From CALBPI01 sp045110335 (GTDB lineage Bacteria; Pseudomonadota; Gammaproteobacteria; Steroidobacterales; Woeseiaceae): a stretch of DNA of 64,000 nucleotides. The stretch's first letter is position 1; each line of letters starts with the position of its first letter. This document shows, in pieces, positions 33,641 to 41,425 of this stretch. A program made the position numbers and the translations under genes. The stretch lies in NCBI GenBank assembly GCA_045110335.1, contig JBGCGB010000018.1:23362-87361 (forward strand), written 5' to 3'. The notes under the pieces are model-generated. The model saw only the letters and a program-made list of their open reading frames with translations. It was not told the origin of the DNA and did not search any database.

Positions 33641-34381
33641 TCAAATGAGGCCTCGGCCAGCCAGAGACACGGCTTCTGTGTGGCCGATCACGAAATGGTC
33701 GAGTAACCGGATGTCGACGAGCTCCAGCGCCGCGCGCAAACGCCGCGTGATTTGCTCGTCGGCCTGGCTGGGTTCTGCGACGCCAGACGGGTGATTATGA
33801 GCAACGATAAGGGCTGCAGCGTTGTAGCGAAGGGCTTCTTTGACGACTTCTCGCGGGTAAACGGACGTTCCATCGATTGTGCCGCGAAACAGTTCCTCGA
33901 ATCCCAGCACCCGATGGCGATTGTCCAGATAGAGGCAACAAAAGACCTCATGGGGCAAATCCCGCAACCGCGCGGATAGATATCGCTCGGTATCCGCAGG
34001 GTTGTTGATCTGGGTGCCGGTCGGGACTTCGGCCAAATAATAGCGTCGTGCCAGCTCCTGAATGGCGCGAAGGATGGCGAGTCGTTTCGGGCCAATACCG
34101 CGGCAATTACCCAAGATTTGAGTGTTAACTCTTAATAATGGCCGGATTCCGCCAAACTGCTCGAGCAACTGAGCGCCCAACTGTTCGGCCTGGTTGCGGC
34201 TGCTGCGTAGTTGCAAGACGAGCCCAAGCAGCGTTGCATCGGAAGCCTGCGTTGTGTCCGTGGTGAGCATTGAAGGCGTAGTGTGGCGTTTGTCGGTCAT
34301 GGCAATCAGCGATTCATGAATCAATGTCGTAACAGATTCTCGGGCAAGCCGGTCTCTTGAACTGGCCGTGTTTAACGGCAA
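33641..34381 (-). CDS. radC: RadC-family JAMM/MPN-domain protein
   Basis: This protein of about 246 aa has a helix-hairpin-helix region (NCRGIGPKRLAILRAIQEL, about 90-112) and a C-terminal RadC domain with the zinc-hydrolase motif VAHNHPSGVAEPSQAD (HxH...D). The usual RadC N-terminus is poorly conserved here, and the first 50 residues are low-complexity, so a later start (for example the internal ATGs near residue 28 or 38) is possible. The biochemical role of RadC is still unsettled. It lies next to coaBC-dut, its usual neighbourhood. Confidence 0.92.
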   Translation of the reverse strand: MPLNTASSRDRLARESVTTLIHESLIAMTDKRHTTPSMLTTDTTQASDATLLGLVLQLRSSRNQAEQLGAQLLEQFGGIRPLLRVNTQILGNCRGIGPKRLAILRAIQELARRYYLAEVPTGTQINNPADTERYLSARLRDLPHEVFCCLYLDNRHRVLGFEELFRGTIDGTSVYPREVVKEALRYNAAALIVAHNHPSGVAEPSQADEQITRRLRAALELVDIRLLDHFVIGHTEAVSLAGRGLI

Positions 34382-34449
34382 TTCATCGCCTTTCCCGGTG
34401 AGACAGAGCGCTAGCGCTGGTAAACTTCGGCAAACGATTGGAAGACACC

Positions 34450-35643
34450 ATGAAAATACTTTTAGGCGTGACCGGTGGGATCGCTGTTTACAAGAGCCCC
34501 GATCTCGTTCGGCGCTTGATCGATCAAGACGCCACGGTTCAGGTTGTCATGACCGCTGGCGCGCAGCAGTTTGTCACGCCGCTGACCTTTCAGGCGGTAT
34601 CCGGACGTCTGGTTCGCACGGACTTGTTCGACGAGCAGGCTGAGGCTGCGATGGGCCATATCGAGCTCGCGCGCTGGGCTGATGAAATTCTCATCGCACC
34701 GGCCAGCGCTGACTTTATCGCGCGTTTTGCCGGTGGCTTAGGCAACGATTTATTAGCGACGGTTTGCTTGGCAACTGAGGCGCCGGTGTCCATTGCGCCA
34801 GCAATGAATCGGCAAATGTGGGCGAGCGAAGCAACGCAAGCGAATATCGCGATACTCAGAGAGCGCGGAGTCCGAATCCTGGGGCCGGGCGAGGGCGATC
34901 AAGCCTGCGGTGAAACGGGCGCCGGACGCATGCTTGAACCCCTCGACATCGCACAGCGCGTTATTCGGCCTGCAGACGGGCCCTTGGCCGGGCGTCGTGT
35001 TGTGATCAGCGCGGGGCCTACCCGCGAGCCGGTAGATCCTGTGCGTTACCTGACTAACCGGAGTTCCGGCAAGATGGGATATGCGCTGGCACTCGCTGCG
35101 CATCGCGCAGGCGCAGAGGTCACTTTGGTGAGCGGGCCGGTTTCGCTGGAAGCCCCCACCGGCGTGCATCGAATGGCGGTAGAGACCGCGCTCGAAATGG
35201 AAGCCGCGGTCAATGCCGCCGTTCAAGATGCGGACGTCTTTATTTCTGCGGCGGCCGTCTCTGACTATCGTCCATCTGCGCCAGCAGATCAGAAGATCAA
35301 AAAGAGCGGTGAGGCGATGTCATTGGCGCTTACGCGCTCGCCGGATATCTTGGCGGGCGTGGCGCAACGCGCTGATGCGCCGTTTTGTGTGGGTTTCGCG
35401 GCTGAGACGGATAACGTGCGCGAGTACGCGCTAGGCAAGATGCAGGACAAAGCGCTGGACATGATCGTTGCCAATCGCGTTGGCGAGAATCTGGCGTTTG
35501 ATCAGGATGACAACGCGGTCACGGTTTACTGGCCGAACGGGGAGCTTGAGTTTCCACGTGAGGCGAAAACGTCATTAGCGGTCGGTCTGATTAAATGCAT
35601 CGCAGAACGCTTCGCAGCGAACAAACCCAAGGTTGGAACATGA
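34450..35643 (+). CDS. coaBC: CoaBC, phosphopantothenoylcysteine decarboxylase/synthetase
   Basis: This 397-aa bifunctional enzyme adds cysteine to 4'-phosphopantothenate (CoaB) and decarboxylates the product (CoaC). Seen: flavin-binding LLGVTGGIAVYKS, catalytic His in MGHIELARWAD, SIAPAMNRQMW, the GPGEGDQACGETGAGRM loop, and the CoaB domain with VISAGPTREPVDPVRYLTNRSSGKMGYALA and AAAVSDYRP. The ATG at 34450 begins the family N-terminus. Its stop overlaps the dut start (ATGA). It supplies the step before CoaD in the same pathway. Confidence 0.97.
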   Translation: MKILLGVTGGIAVYKSPDLVRRLIDQDATVQVVMTAGAQQFVTPLTFQAVSGRLVRTDLFDEQAEAAMGHIELARWADEILIAPASADFIARFAGGLGNDLLATVCLATEAPVSIAPAMNRQMWASEATQANIAILRERGVRILGPGEGDQACGETGAGRMLEPLDIAQRVIRPADGPLAGRRVVISAGPTREPVDPVRYLTNRSSGKMGYALALAAHRAGAEVTLVSGPVSLEAPTGVHRMAVETALEMEAAVNAAVQDADVFISAAAVSDYRPSAPADQKIKKSGEAMSLALTRSPDILAGVAQRADAPFCVGFAAETDNVREYALGKMQDKALDMIVANRVGENLAFDQDDNAVTVYWPNGELEFPREAKTSLAVGLIKCIAERFAANKPKVGT

Positions 35644-36098
35644 AGCAAAAGCTACAAGTCAAAATCCTCGACCCGCGTATCGGTGACACAATTGCACTGC
35701 CGGCCTATGCGACTGATGGTTCAGCGGGCATGGACGTTCGCGCCTGTATCGATGAGCCGTTAACAGTAGCGCCAGGCGAAACGCATTTGATACCGACCGG
35801 GCTCGCGATTTTTGTCGATGATCCCGCGTATGCGGCGATCTTGTTACCCCGTTCAGGACTCGGTCACAAGCACGGCATGGTGTTGGGCAACCTGACTGGT
35901 CTCATCGACTCGGATTATCAAGGCCAACTATTCGTATCGATGTGGAATCGGGGTTCAAATAGCTACACGATCTCGCCTGGCGAAAGAATCTCGCAGTTGG
36001 TGATCGTGCCAGTTGCACAGGTTGAACTCGAAGTCGTCGATGAATTCGCCATGACCGATCGCGGTGCTGGCGGTTTTGGTCATTCGGGCAAGGACTGA
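35640..36098 (+). CDS. dut: Dut, deoxyuridine triphosphatase
   Basis: This 152-aa trimeric dUTPase hydrolyses dUTP to dUMP, keeping uracil out of DNA and supplying thymidylate synthesis. Five motifs are visible: AGMDVRAC, LPRSGLGHKHG, GLIDSDYQG, PGERISQLVIV and the C-terminal RGAGGFGHSG. The start overlaps the coaBC stop (ATGA at 35640-35643). The coaBC-dut order is conserved in many gammaproteobacteria. Confidence 0.97.
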   Translation: MKQKLQVKILDPRIGDTIALPAYATDGSAGMDVRACIDEPLTVAPGETHLIPTGLAIFVDDPAYAAILLPRSGLGHKHGMVLGNLTGLIDSDYQGQLFVSMWNRGSNSYTISPGERISQLVIVPVAQVELEVVDEFAMTDRGAGGFGHSGKD

Positions 36099-36107
36099 CC
36101 GGGCAGG

Positions 36108-36743
36108 CTAGTTGTTGCTGGCTGTGGTTAGCCGCGTGTAGCGATCAATGGCCAGCTGGAATTCGTCACGCAAGGACTTGGCTTCGCGACGATGGTCTGC
36201 GATACGACCTTCATATTTTAGTATGCGATCTTTTGTGTCTTTGATGTCATCGGCCAAGACAGGACGAATCATCGGTGCATCCGGATCAACGGTGTATGGC
36301 TTGAAGCCTGATGCATCATCGAGTAACGAAATGAGTCGTTTACGCAGATTGTTCAAATACAGCTGTGAGACTTTCGCTTGTGATTCCAGCAATTCAACAC
36401 GACGATCCCGATGGCGCTCGATTTCGCCGACGGATAGATAAGTGGCGAGAAGCGCCCGATCGGCACGCCGCGCGCGCTCTTTCGCCGCTTTGGCTTCCTC
36501 AGCGGCACGTATTGCTGCGATTTCTTCCGGTGTTGCACGTCCAGCGATCCGTCCGATGGTGACACCGTCTTCATTCATGATGAGCTTTTCTTGCTCGGCA
36601 TATTCGGCAGGTACGGAATCACCAAAATGTACCTGGCCGTTTTCGTCCACCCAGCGATACACCTGCTCGGCATGCGCTATGTGCGCGCCAAACAAAGCTA
36701 TTGCAAGCAAAAAGCTCGCAAGAAAGGTGTTTTCCCTAGTCAT
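36108..36743 (-). CDS. DUF4124-domain exported protein with coiled coil
   Basis: This 211-aa protein has a signal peptide ending AHAEQVYRW. The DUF4124 motif is right after it (QVYRWVDENGQVHFGDSVP), followed by a long charged alpha-helical region rich in R, E and A (about 65-205) likely to be a coiled coil. Family function is unknown; it is common in gammaproteobacterial periplasm. It is convergent with dut (9 bp) and separated from pyrE by 90 bp. Confidence 0.85.
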   Translation of the reverse strand: MTRENTFLASFLLAIALFGAHIAHAEQVYRWVDENGQVHFGDSVPAEYAEQEKLIMNEDGVTIGRIAGRATPEEIAAIRAAEEAKAAKERARRADRALLATYLSVGEIERHRDRRVELLESQAKVSQLYLNNLRKRLISLLDDASGFKPYTVDPDAPMIRPVLADDIKDTKDRILKYEGRIADHRREAKSLRDEFQLAIDRYTRLTTASNN

Positions 36744-36833
36744 TACTGATGATTTTACCTAATGTAGCCGCCGTTTGAGAGAGCTGGATCACGTTTCTGG
36801 CACGATTTTTCGTATTTAACAGTAAATTATTGT

Positions 36834-37478
36834 CTAGCTTGTGCCGTATTTGTTCCGATAGGCCAGAACCTCTTTAAGATAGCCGTTTTCTGCACCCTCT
36901 GACTGTAGATGTGTCACAAGATCATCCAAAGTCGCGATCGCGCTCACGCGAATCGCCATATCTTGTTCGACCTCCTGAACCGCTGAAAGATCCCCAAGTC
37001 CGCGCTCCTGCCGGTCCAGTGAGATGACAATGCCAACGGCCTGGGCGTTCGCCGCGCGGATAGTTTCAATGCTGTGTCGAATGGCCGTACCGGCTGTCAT
37101 GACGTCATCGACGATGACTATCTTGCCGGCTAATGGCCCGCCAACGATCAGGCCCCCTTCGCCATGGTCTTTGGCCTCTTTCCGGTCGAATGCGTAGGGC
37201 ACATCGATGTCGTGATGTTCAGCCAGGGCCGCCGCGGTAAGCGCCGCCAGCGGAATGCCCTTGTACGCGGGGCCAAAAACGACGTCGACGTCGGGATGGT
37301 GCTCTGCAATGGCAGCGGCATAAGCGCGACCGAGCAGCGCAGCAGCCCGACCAGTCGCGAGCATCCCGGCATTGAAGAAATAGGGGCTTACGCGTCCCGA
37401 CTTGAGTGTGAACTCGCCAAATTTCAGGGCGCCCATCTCGAGGGCAAGGTCGACGAATTGTTGTTGCGGTGATGTCAT
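36834..37478 (-). CDS. pyrE: PyrE, orotate phosphoribosyltransferase
   Basis: This 214-aa enzyme converts orotate and PRPP to OMP in pyrimidine synthesis. Seen: FGEFTLKSGRVSPYFFNAG at the N-terminus, YKGIPLA, the PRPP motif KIVIVDDVMTAGTAI (about 117-131) and DRKEAKDHGEGG. The length fits the family. It is divergent from the ExoIII-like gene by 79 bp; the pyrE next to xth/crc pairing is well known from Pseudomonas. Confidence 0.97.
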   Translation of the reverse strand: MTSPQQQFVDLALEMGALKFGEFTLKSGRVSPYFFNAGMLATGRAAALLGRAYAAAIAEHHPDVDVVFGPAYKGIPLAALTAAALAEHHDIDVPYAFDRKEAKDHGEGGLIVGGPLAGKIVIVDDVMTAGTAIRHSIETIRAANAQAVGIVISLDRQERGLGDLSAVQEVEQDMAIRVSAIATLDDLVTHLQSEGAENGYLKEVLAYRNKYGTS

Positions 37479-37557
37479 GGTGTTCGCTTCGGTGATCTGA
37501 CTCAGGTGTTGCTATGATAACGCGGCAATTTCCTGACCACGAACCAAAGCTGCACTT

Positions 37558-38340
37558 ATGACCCGAATTATCTCTTTGAATGCGAATGGCATTCGCGCTG
37601 CGGCCCGCAAGGGCTTTTTTGAATGGATGGCGAAACAGGACGCTGATGTCGTTTGCATTCAGGAAACCAAAGCGCAGGAATGGCAACTGACCGACCCGAT
37701 TTTTAAACCGGAGGGCTACCACTGTTATTACGAAGATGCCGAGAAAAAGGGCTATAGCGGTGTCGCCATCTTTACGCGAGAAAAGCCAACGAAGGTCGTA
37801 CGTGGTATGGGTGTTGCCGATTTCGACAGCGAAGGGCGATATCTGGAAGTGCAGTTGAAAGGGCTGGCGGTTGTGAGTCTATATTTGCCGTCCGGCACCT
37901 CCGGCGATGAGCGACAAGCTTTCAAAATGAAAAGTCTCGATGAATTGTTAGCGCACGTAAAAAATCTAAAACGCCGACGGCGCGAATATGTGATTTGCGG
38001 CGACTACAACATCGCGCACACCAAAGCCGATATTAGGAACTGGCGCGGCAACCAGAAAAATTCCGGGTTCTTGCCAGAAGAGCGTGCTTGGTTAGATACG
38101 CTTATCGACGACACGGGCTATGTGGATGCTTTTCGTGAACTACCGCAAGAAGAGCACGAATACAGTTGGTGGTCGAACCGTGGACAAGCTTGGGCAAACA
38201 ACACCGGTTGGCGTATCGACTACCACATGACGACACCCGGCTTGCGCGGCAAAGTGCTGGCTACCGATATCTATCGGGAAGAACGATTTTCGGATCACGC
38301 ACCGGTCACGGTTGACTACGATTTCCCTGCCAAAGACTAG
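37558..38340 (+). CDS. xth: exodeoxyribonuclease III family AP endonuclease (Xth/Crc-like)
   Basis: This 260-aa EEP-fold nuclease has MTRIISLNANGIRAAARKGF, the catalytic Glu in CIQETKAQ, GYSGVAIFTRE, GDYNIAH, WRIDYHM and terminal SDHAPVTVDYDF. Catalytic Asp, Asn and His residues are present, so it should be active on abasic sites. The location beside pyrE matches Pseudomonas crc, a catabolite-repression co-factor that lost nuclease activity, but here the catalytic set looks intact, so repair is the safer assignment. Confidence 0.93.
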   Translation: MTRIISLNANGIRAAARKGFFEWMAKQDADVVCIQETKAQEWQLTDPIFKPEGYHCYYEDAEKKGYSGVAIFTREKPTKVVRGMGVADFDSEGRYLEVQLKGLAVVSLYLPSGTSGDERQAFKMKSLDELLAHVKNLKRRRREYVICGDYNIAHTKADIRNWRGNQKNSGFLPEERAWLDTLIDDTGYVDAFRELPQEEHEYSWWSNRGQAWANNTGWRIDYHMTTPGLRGKVLATDIYREERFSDHAPVTVDYDFPAKD

Positions 38341-38345
38341 CTGAT

Positions 38346-39611
38346 ATGGCTACGCTGACTTTCCGCGAGGCATTGGTGAATCGACGGATGTTGATTTGCT
38401 TGTGCACCGGGTTTTCGTCGGGCTTGCCACTGTATCTGCTCATTCAGTTGGTGCCCGCCTGGCTGCGGTTCGAAGGCGTCAGTTTGACCGCCATCGGTTT
38501 GTTCACGCTGATCGGTTTTCCTTACACATGGAAGTTCATCTGGTCGCCACTGATGGACCGTTTTACGCCACCTTTTCTTGGGCGTCGTCGCGGCTGGATG
38601 TTGATCACCCAGATCGCCTTGATGCTGTCGATGGCAATAATGGGGTTCATCCAGCCCGATTTTTCGATCGCACTCGTGGCGCTTTTGGCATCAACCGTCG
38701 CTTTTTTCAGTGCCAGTCAGGACATTGTGCTTGACGCCTACCGCCGCGAGCTATTGCCGGATCTCGAGTTGGGTATCGGAAACGCCGTGCATGTTCAGGC
38801 GTATCGGCTCGCTGGCCTCGTTCCCGGTTCATTGGCATTGATCTTGTCTGACTTTTTGCCTTGGCACACCGTCTTCATCGTTGTAGCCGCATTCATGGCG
38901 ATCGGGATTTTGCTGACCTTGTTTATCGGTGAGCCGCCCCGTCATCCCGCTGCGCCTAAAAGCCTTCGCGAAGCCGTCATCGAACCGTTCCGGGAATTCA
39001 TGATGCGAACGGGTGTTGATCAGGCATTGCTGGTATTAGCCTTTTTGTTTTTCTATAAGCTCGGCGACAACATGGCCACGGCGCTGCAAACGCCGTTCTA
39101 TATCGATCTGGGTTTTACGGCGACAGAGATCGGTGTGGTTGCTAAAACTGCTTCTTTAATCGCCGCCATTGTTGGCGGCATTGTTGGCGGATTGATTATG
39201 GTGAAGCTGCCAATCAACCGGGCGTTGTGGTTATTCGGCATCGTACAGATTGTCAGTATTCTCGGATTTGCCCTACTTGCTGAAGTCGGCCACAACCTCT
39301 GGATGTTAGGTGCGGCGACGGCGTTCGAATACCTGGGGGTTGGTCTGGGTTCGGCCGCGCTGGTCGCGTTCATCGCGCAATCGACAAGCCCGGCATTCGC
39401 GGCTACGCAACTTGCGTTGTTCACGGCGCTGATCTCGGTGCCCAGAACGCTAGCGAATGCGACAACCGGTTTTCTGGTTGAGCGGATGGGATGGACGTCG
39501 TTCTTTTTGCTATGCACGGCGTTGGCCGTACCCGGCATGTTGTTGCTTTTGAAAGTGGCACCATGGAACGCGGACAATACGAATCCTGCAGCGACTGCTG
39601 CTGATCACTAG
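38346..39611 (+). CDS. ampG: AmpG-family muropeptide permease
   Basis: This 421-aa major-facilitator protein has about 12 helices and AmpG features: ICLCTGFSSGLPLYLLIQLVPAWL, LMDRFTPPFLGRRRGWM and the ASQDIVLDAYRRELLPDLE segment of the acetyl-CoA-transporter/AmpG group. It imports GlcNAc-anhydro-MurNAc peptides for cell-wall recycling and, where an AmpC system exists, links recycling to beta-lactamase induction. It is 5 bp after xth, probably an operon. No ampR, ampC or ampD is in the window. Confidence 0.9.
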   Translation: MATLTFREALVNRRMLICLCTGFSSGLPLYLLIQLVPAWLRFEGVSLTAIGLFTLIGFPYTWKFIWSPLMDRFTPPFLGRRRGWMLITQIALMLSMAIMGFIQPDFSIALVALLASTVAFFSASQDIVLDAYRRELLPDLELGIGNAVHVQAYRLAGLVPGSLALILSDFLPWHTVFIVVAAFMAIGILLTLFIGEPPRHPAAPKSLREAVIEPFREFMMRTGVDQALLVLAFLFFYKLGDNMATALQTPFYIDLGFTATEIGVVAKTASLIAAIVGGIVGGLIMVKLPINRALWLFGIVQIVSILGFALLAEVGHNLWMLGAATAFEYLGVGLGSAALVAFIAQSTSPAFAATQLALFTALISVPRTLANATTGFLVERMGWTSFFLLCTALAVPGMLLLLKVAPWNADNTNPAATAADH

Positions 39612-39623
39612 TCTGCCGATCGC

Positions 39624-39944
39624 CTAATCCGGGATAAGGTCAATCTTGTCGTCGTGCTGGCGCTCTAGAATCTCGAGCGGGTCGGACCAATCGTGCGGTA
39701 GCTCTCCATCTTGATCGTGCACGGTATCTTCCGGTGCAACGTCCAGAGCGCCACTCCAGTCTTCAGGTTCGGCGACGCGTTGGATCATCAGCCGAGGCCA
39801 ATGCTCCCATTCGATTTCGGCAACGCTGCCGTCAAAGTACTGGATTTCAATAAAGCCCTCCGCTTCGTCAATTGCGACGACCTCGAAGGATTCCTTCCGC
39901 GGGCGTTGATACCAGCGTCCGACAGTGGGAAACATTACAGCCAT
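39624..39944 (-). CDS. DUF6763-like small acidic protein
   Basis: This 106-aa acidic, soluble, aromatic-rich protein begins GRWYQRPRKESFEVVAIDE, continues IEIQYFDGSVAEIEWEHW and ends in a Pro/Asp-rich tail. The pattern is one I recall for DUF6763, conserved in several gammaproteobacteria and of unknown role. It is convergent with ampG and lies between ampG and marC. Confidence 0.72.
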   Translation of the reverse strand: MAVMFPTVGRWYQRPRKESFEVVAIDEAEGFIEIQYFDGSVAEIEWEHWPRLMIQRVAEPEDWSGALDVAPEDTVHDQDGELPHDWSDPLEILERQHDDKIDLIPD

Positions 39945-40034
39945 GTTCGTGCTCCTCGTTTCTGTCTTTCACCTAAAAGTTATACGCCCCATTTTCAGGG
40001 GGCGCCAATTTCGAGAAAAAATTGAAGCGATGTG

Positions 40035-40063
40035 TTGGCTTTGGCGCGGCGCATCCATATACT
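40035..40063 (+). promoter_or_regulatory. sigma-70 promoter of marC
   Basis: TTGGCT (40035-40040), a 17-bp spacer and TATACT (40058-40063) form a good promoter about 45 bp upstream of the marC start. Confidence 0.7.
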
Positions 40064-40107
40064 CACGCCCTTAGCTAGATCCCCTAGATTCTTAGTCGAG
40101 AAAAGTC

Positions 40108-40731
40108 GTGCTGGAACAATTGGTTAGACATTTCGTTGTGTTGTTCGTTGTGATTGAACCGATCACGTTGGTGCCGATTTTCGGTGCGATGACGCGTGGC
40201 GCGGAAAACGACTATCGACGCAAGATGGCGTTCAAGTCGATCGGGCTGGCTGCCTTGATCTTCTGGGTCTTCGCGCTGGCCGGGCAGAAGTTATTAGAGA
40301 CGCTGGGCATTTCGGTTGATGCGTTCAAGATTGCCGGTGGAATTTTGTTGTTTCTGATGGCGGTTGATATGGTTTTTGCGCGTCAGTCGGGTTTGCGCTC
40401 GACTACCGTACGGGAACAGGATGAGGCGCGTTATCGTGAAGACATCAGCGTATTCCCGCTGGCCTTTCCGCTGTTGGCCGGGCCGGGTGCGCTTGCGACG
40501 TTGATGCTGTTACTGGTCGAGATGGATGGTGGCTGGATTCCATTTCTCGGTTTGATGGCGATGGCGATGGCCGTGCTGGCGATCGGTTTGATACTGATGC
40601 TGTTGACGAGCCCGGTCATGCGTGTGCTCGGTGAAACCGGTGCCAATGTGATCAGTCGTTTGTTCGGCGTTGTATTGGTCGCGTTAGCGGTCCAGTACGT
40701 CGTGGACGGCGTTATCGCACTATTCTTCTAA
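40108..40731 (+). CDS. MarC family integral membrane protein
   Basis: This 207-aa protein has six hydrophobic helices and the MarC/SnatA features: FVVLFVVIEPITLVPIFGAMT near the N-terminus, VDAFKIAGGILLFLMAVDMVFA, and VFPLAFPLLAGPGALATLM in the middle. The family role is uncertain; some members are proposed amino-acid exporters. The start is GTG at 40108, the only plausible one before the first helix. Its 3' end overlaps the trmB end by 4 bp (convergent). Confidence 0.9.
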   Translation: MLEQLVRHFVVLFVVIEPITLVPIFGAMTRGAENDYRRKMAFKSIGLAALIFWVFALAGQKLLETLGISVDAFKIAGGILLFLMAVDMVFARQSGLRSTTVREQDEARYREDISVFPLAFPLLAGPGALATLMLLLVEMDGGWIPFLGLMAMAMAVLAIGLILMLLTSPVMRVLGETGANVISRLFGVVLVALAVQYVVDGVIALFF

Positions 40732-41420
40732 GCGGGTTTTCGAGCGAGACCGTAACGCCAATCCACAATGCCGTGCCCCAGACGCATGCCGCGTCGTTCG
40801 AATTTAGTCTGAGGCCTCATCAGCGGTGACGTGCCGTCGTGTGCCACTCTGTCAATGCACTCAAAGCGCTGATCTTCGGCCATAAGCTCGTCAATGTGCT
40901 CGGCATAGTTTGCCCAGTCCGTCGCGATATGAAGATGACCGTCTGGCTTGAGTGCAGCAATCGCTAAATCCAGAAACTTCGGTGCTAGTAAGCGACGTTT
41001 ATGGTGGCGCTTCTTAGGCCACGGATCTGGAAAGTAAACATTAAGCCGATCAATGCTGCGATCGGGTAACTGATGGCGGAGTACATCGATGGCGTCGTGG
41101 CTGATTATCCGGAAGTGCTCAAGGTCGGCTTTCTCTGCCATTAGCAGGCAATGCCCGACACCGGGTTCATGCACTTCAACACCAATGACATTCCAGTCCC
41201 GGTTTTCGCTCGCCCACTCGACAAGACTGTCGCCGTTACCAAAGCCGATTTCGATGAGCAGCGGTGCTTCGCGCTCAAAGATGTCGCGGTTCGTGACTTC
41301 TGTAGGTGCATACGCGAGTTCATAACGATCGGCGAGCCGTTTTAACGCGTCTTTTTGCGCCGGGGTCATGCGTCCCGGCCGGCGCACGAAGCTCCGGATT
41401 TCTCGTCGTTGCTCAGTCAT
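40728..41420 (-). CDS. trmB: TrmB, tRNA (guanine46-N7)-methyltransferase
   Basis: This 230-aa SAM-dependent enzyme methylates G46 in the tRNA variable loop. Seen: PLLIEIGFGNGDSLVEWA (SAM motif), EVHEPGVGHCL, DRLNVYFPDPWPKKRHHKRRL (the TrmB signature) and TKFERRGMRLGHGI near the C-terminus. The ATG at 41420 is chosen because MTEQRREIRSFVRR starts the family domain. It follows the degenerate GGDEF-EAL gene by 5 bp on the same strand, so the two may be co-transcribed. Confidence 0.96.
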   Translation of the reverse strand: MTEQRREIRSFVRRPGRMTPAQKDALKRLADRYELAYAPTEVTNRDIFEREAPLLIEIGFGNGDSLVEWASENRDWNVIGVEVHEPGVGHCLLMAEKADLEHFRIISHDAIDVLRHQLPDRSIDRLNVYFPDPWPKKRHHKRRLLAPKFLDLAIAALKPDGHLHIATDWANYAEHIDELMAEDQRFECIDRVAHDGTSPLMRPQTKFERRGMRLGHGIVDWRYGLARKPA

Positions 41421-41425
41421 CGGTA

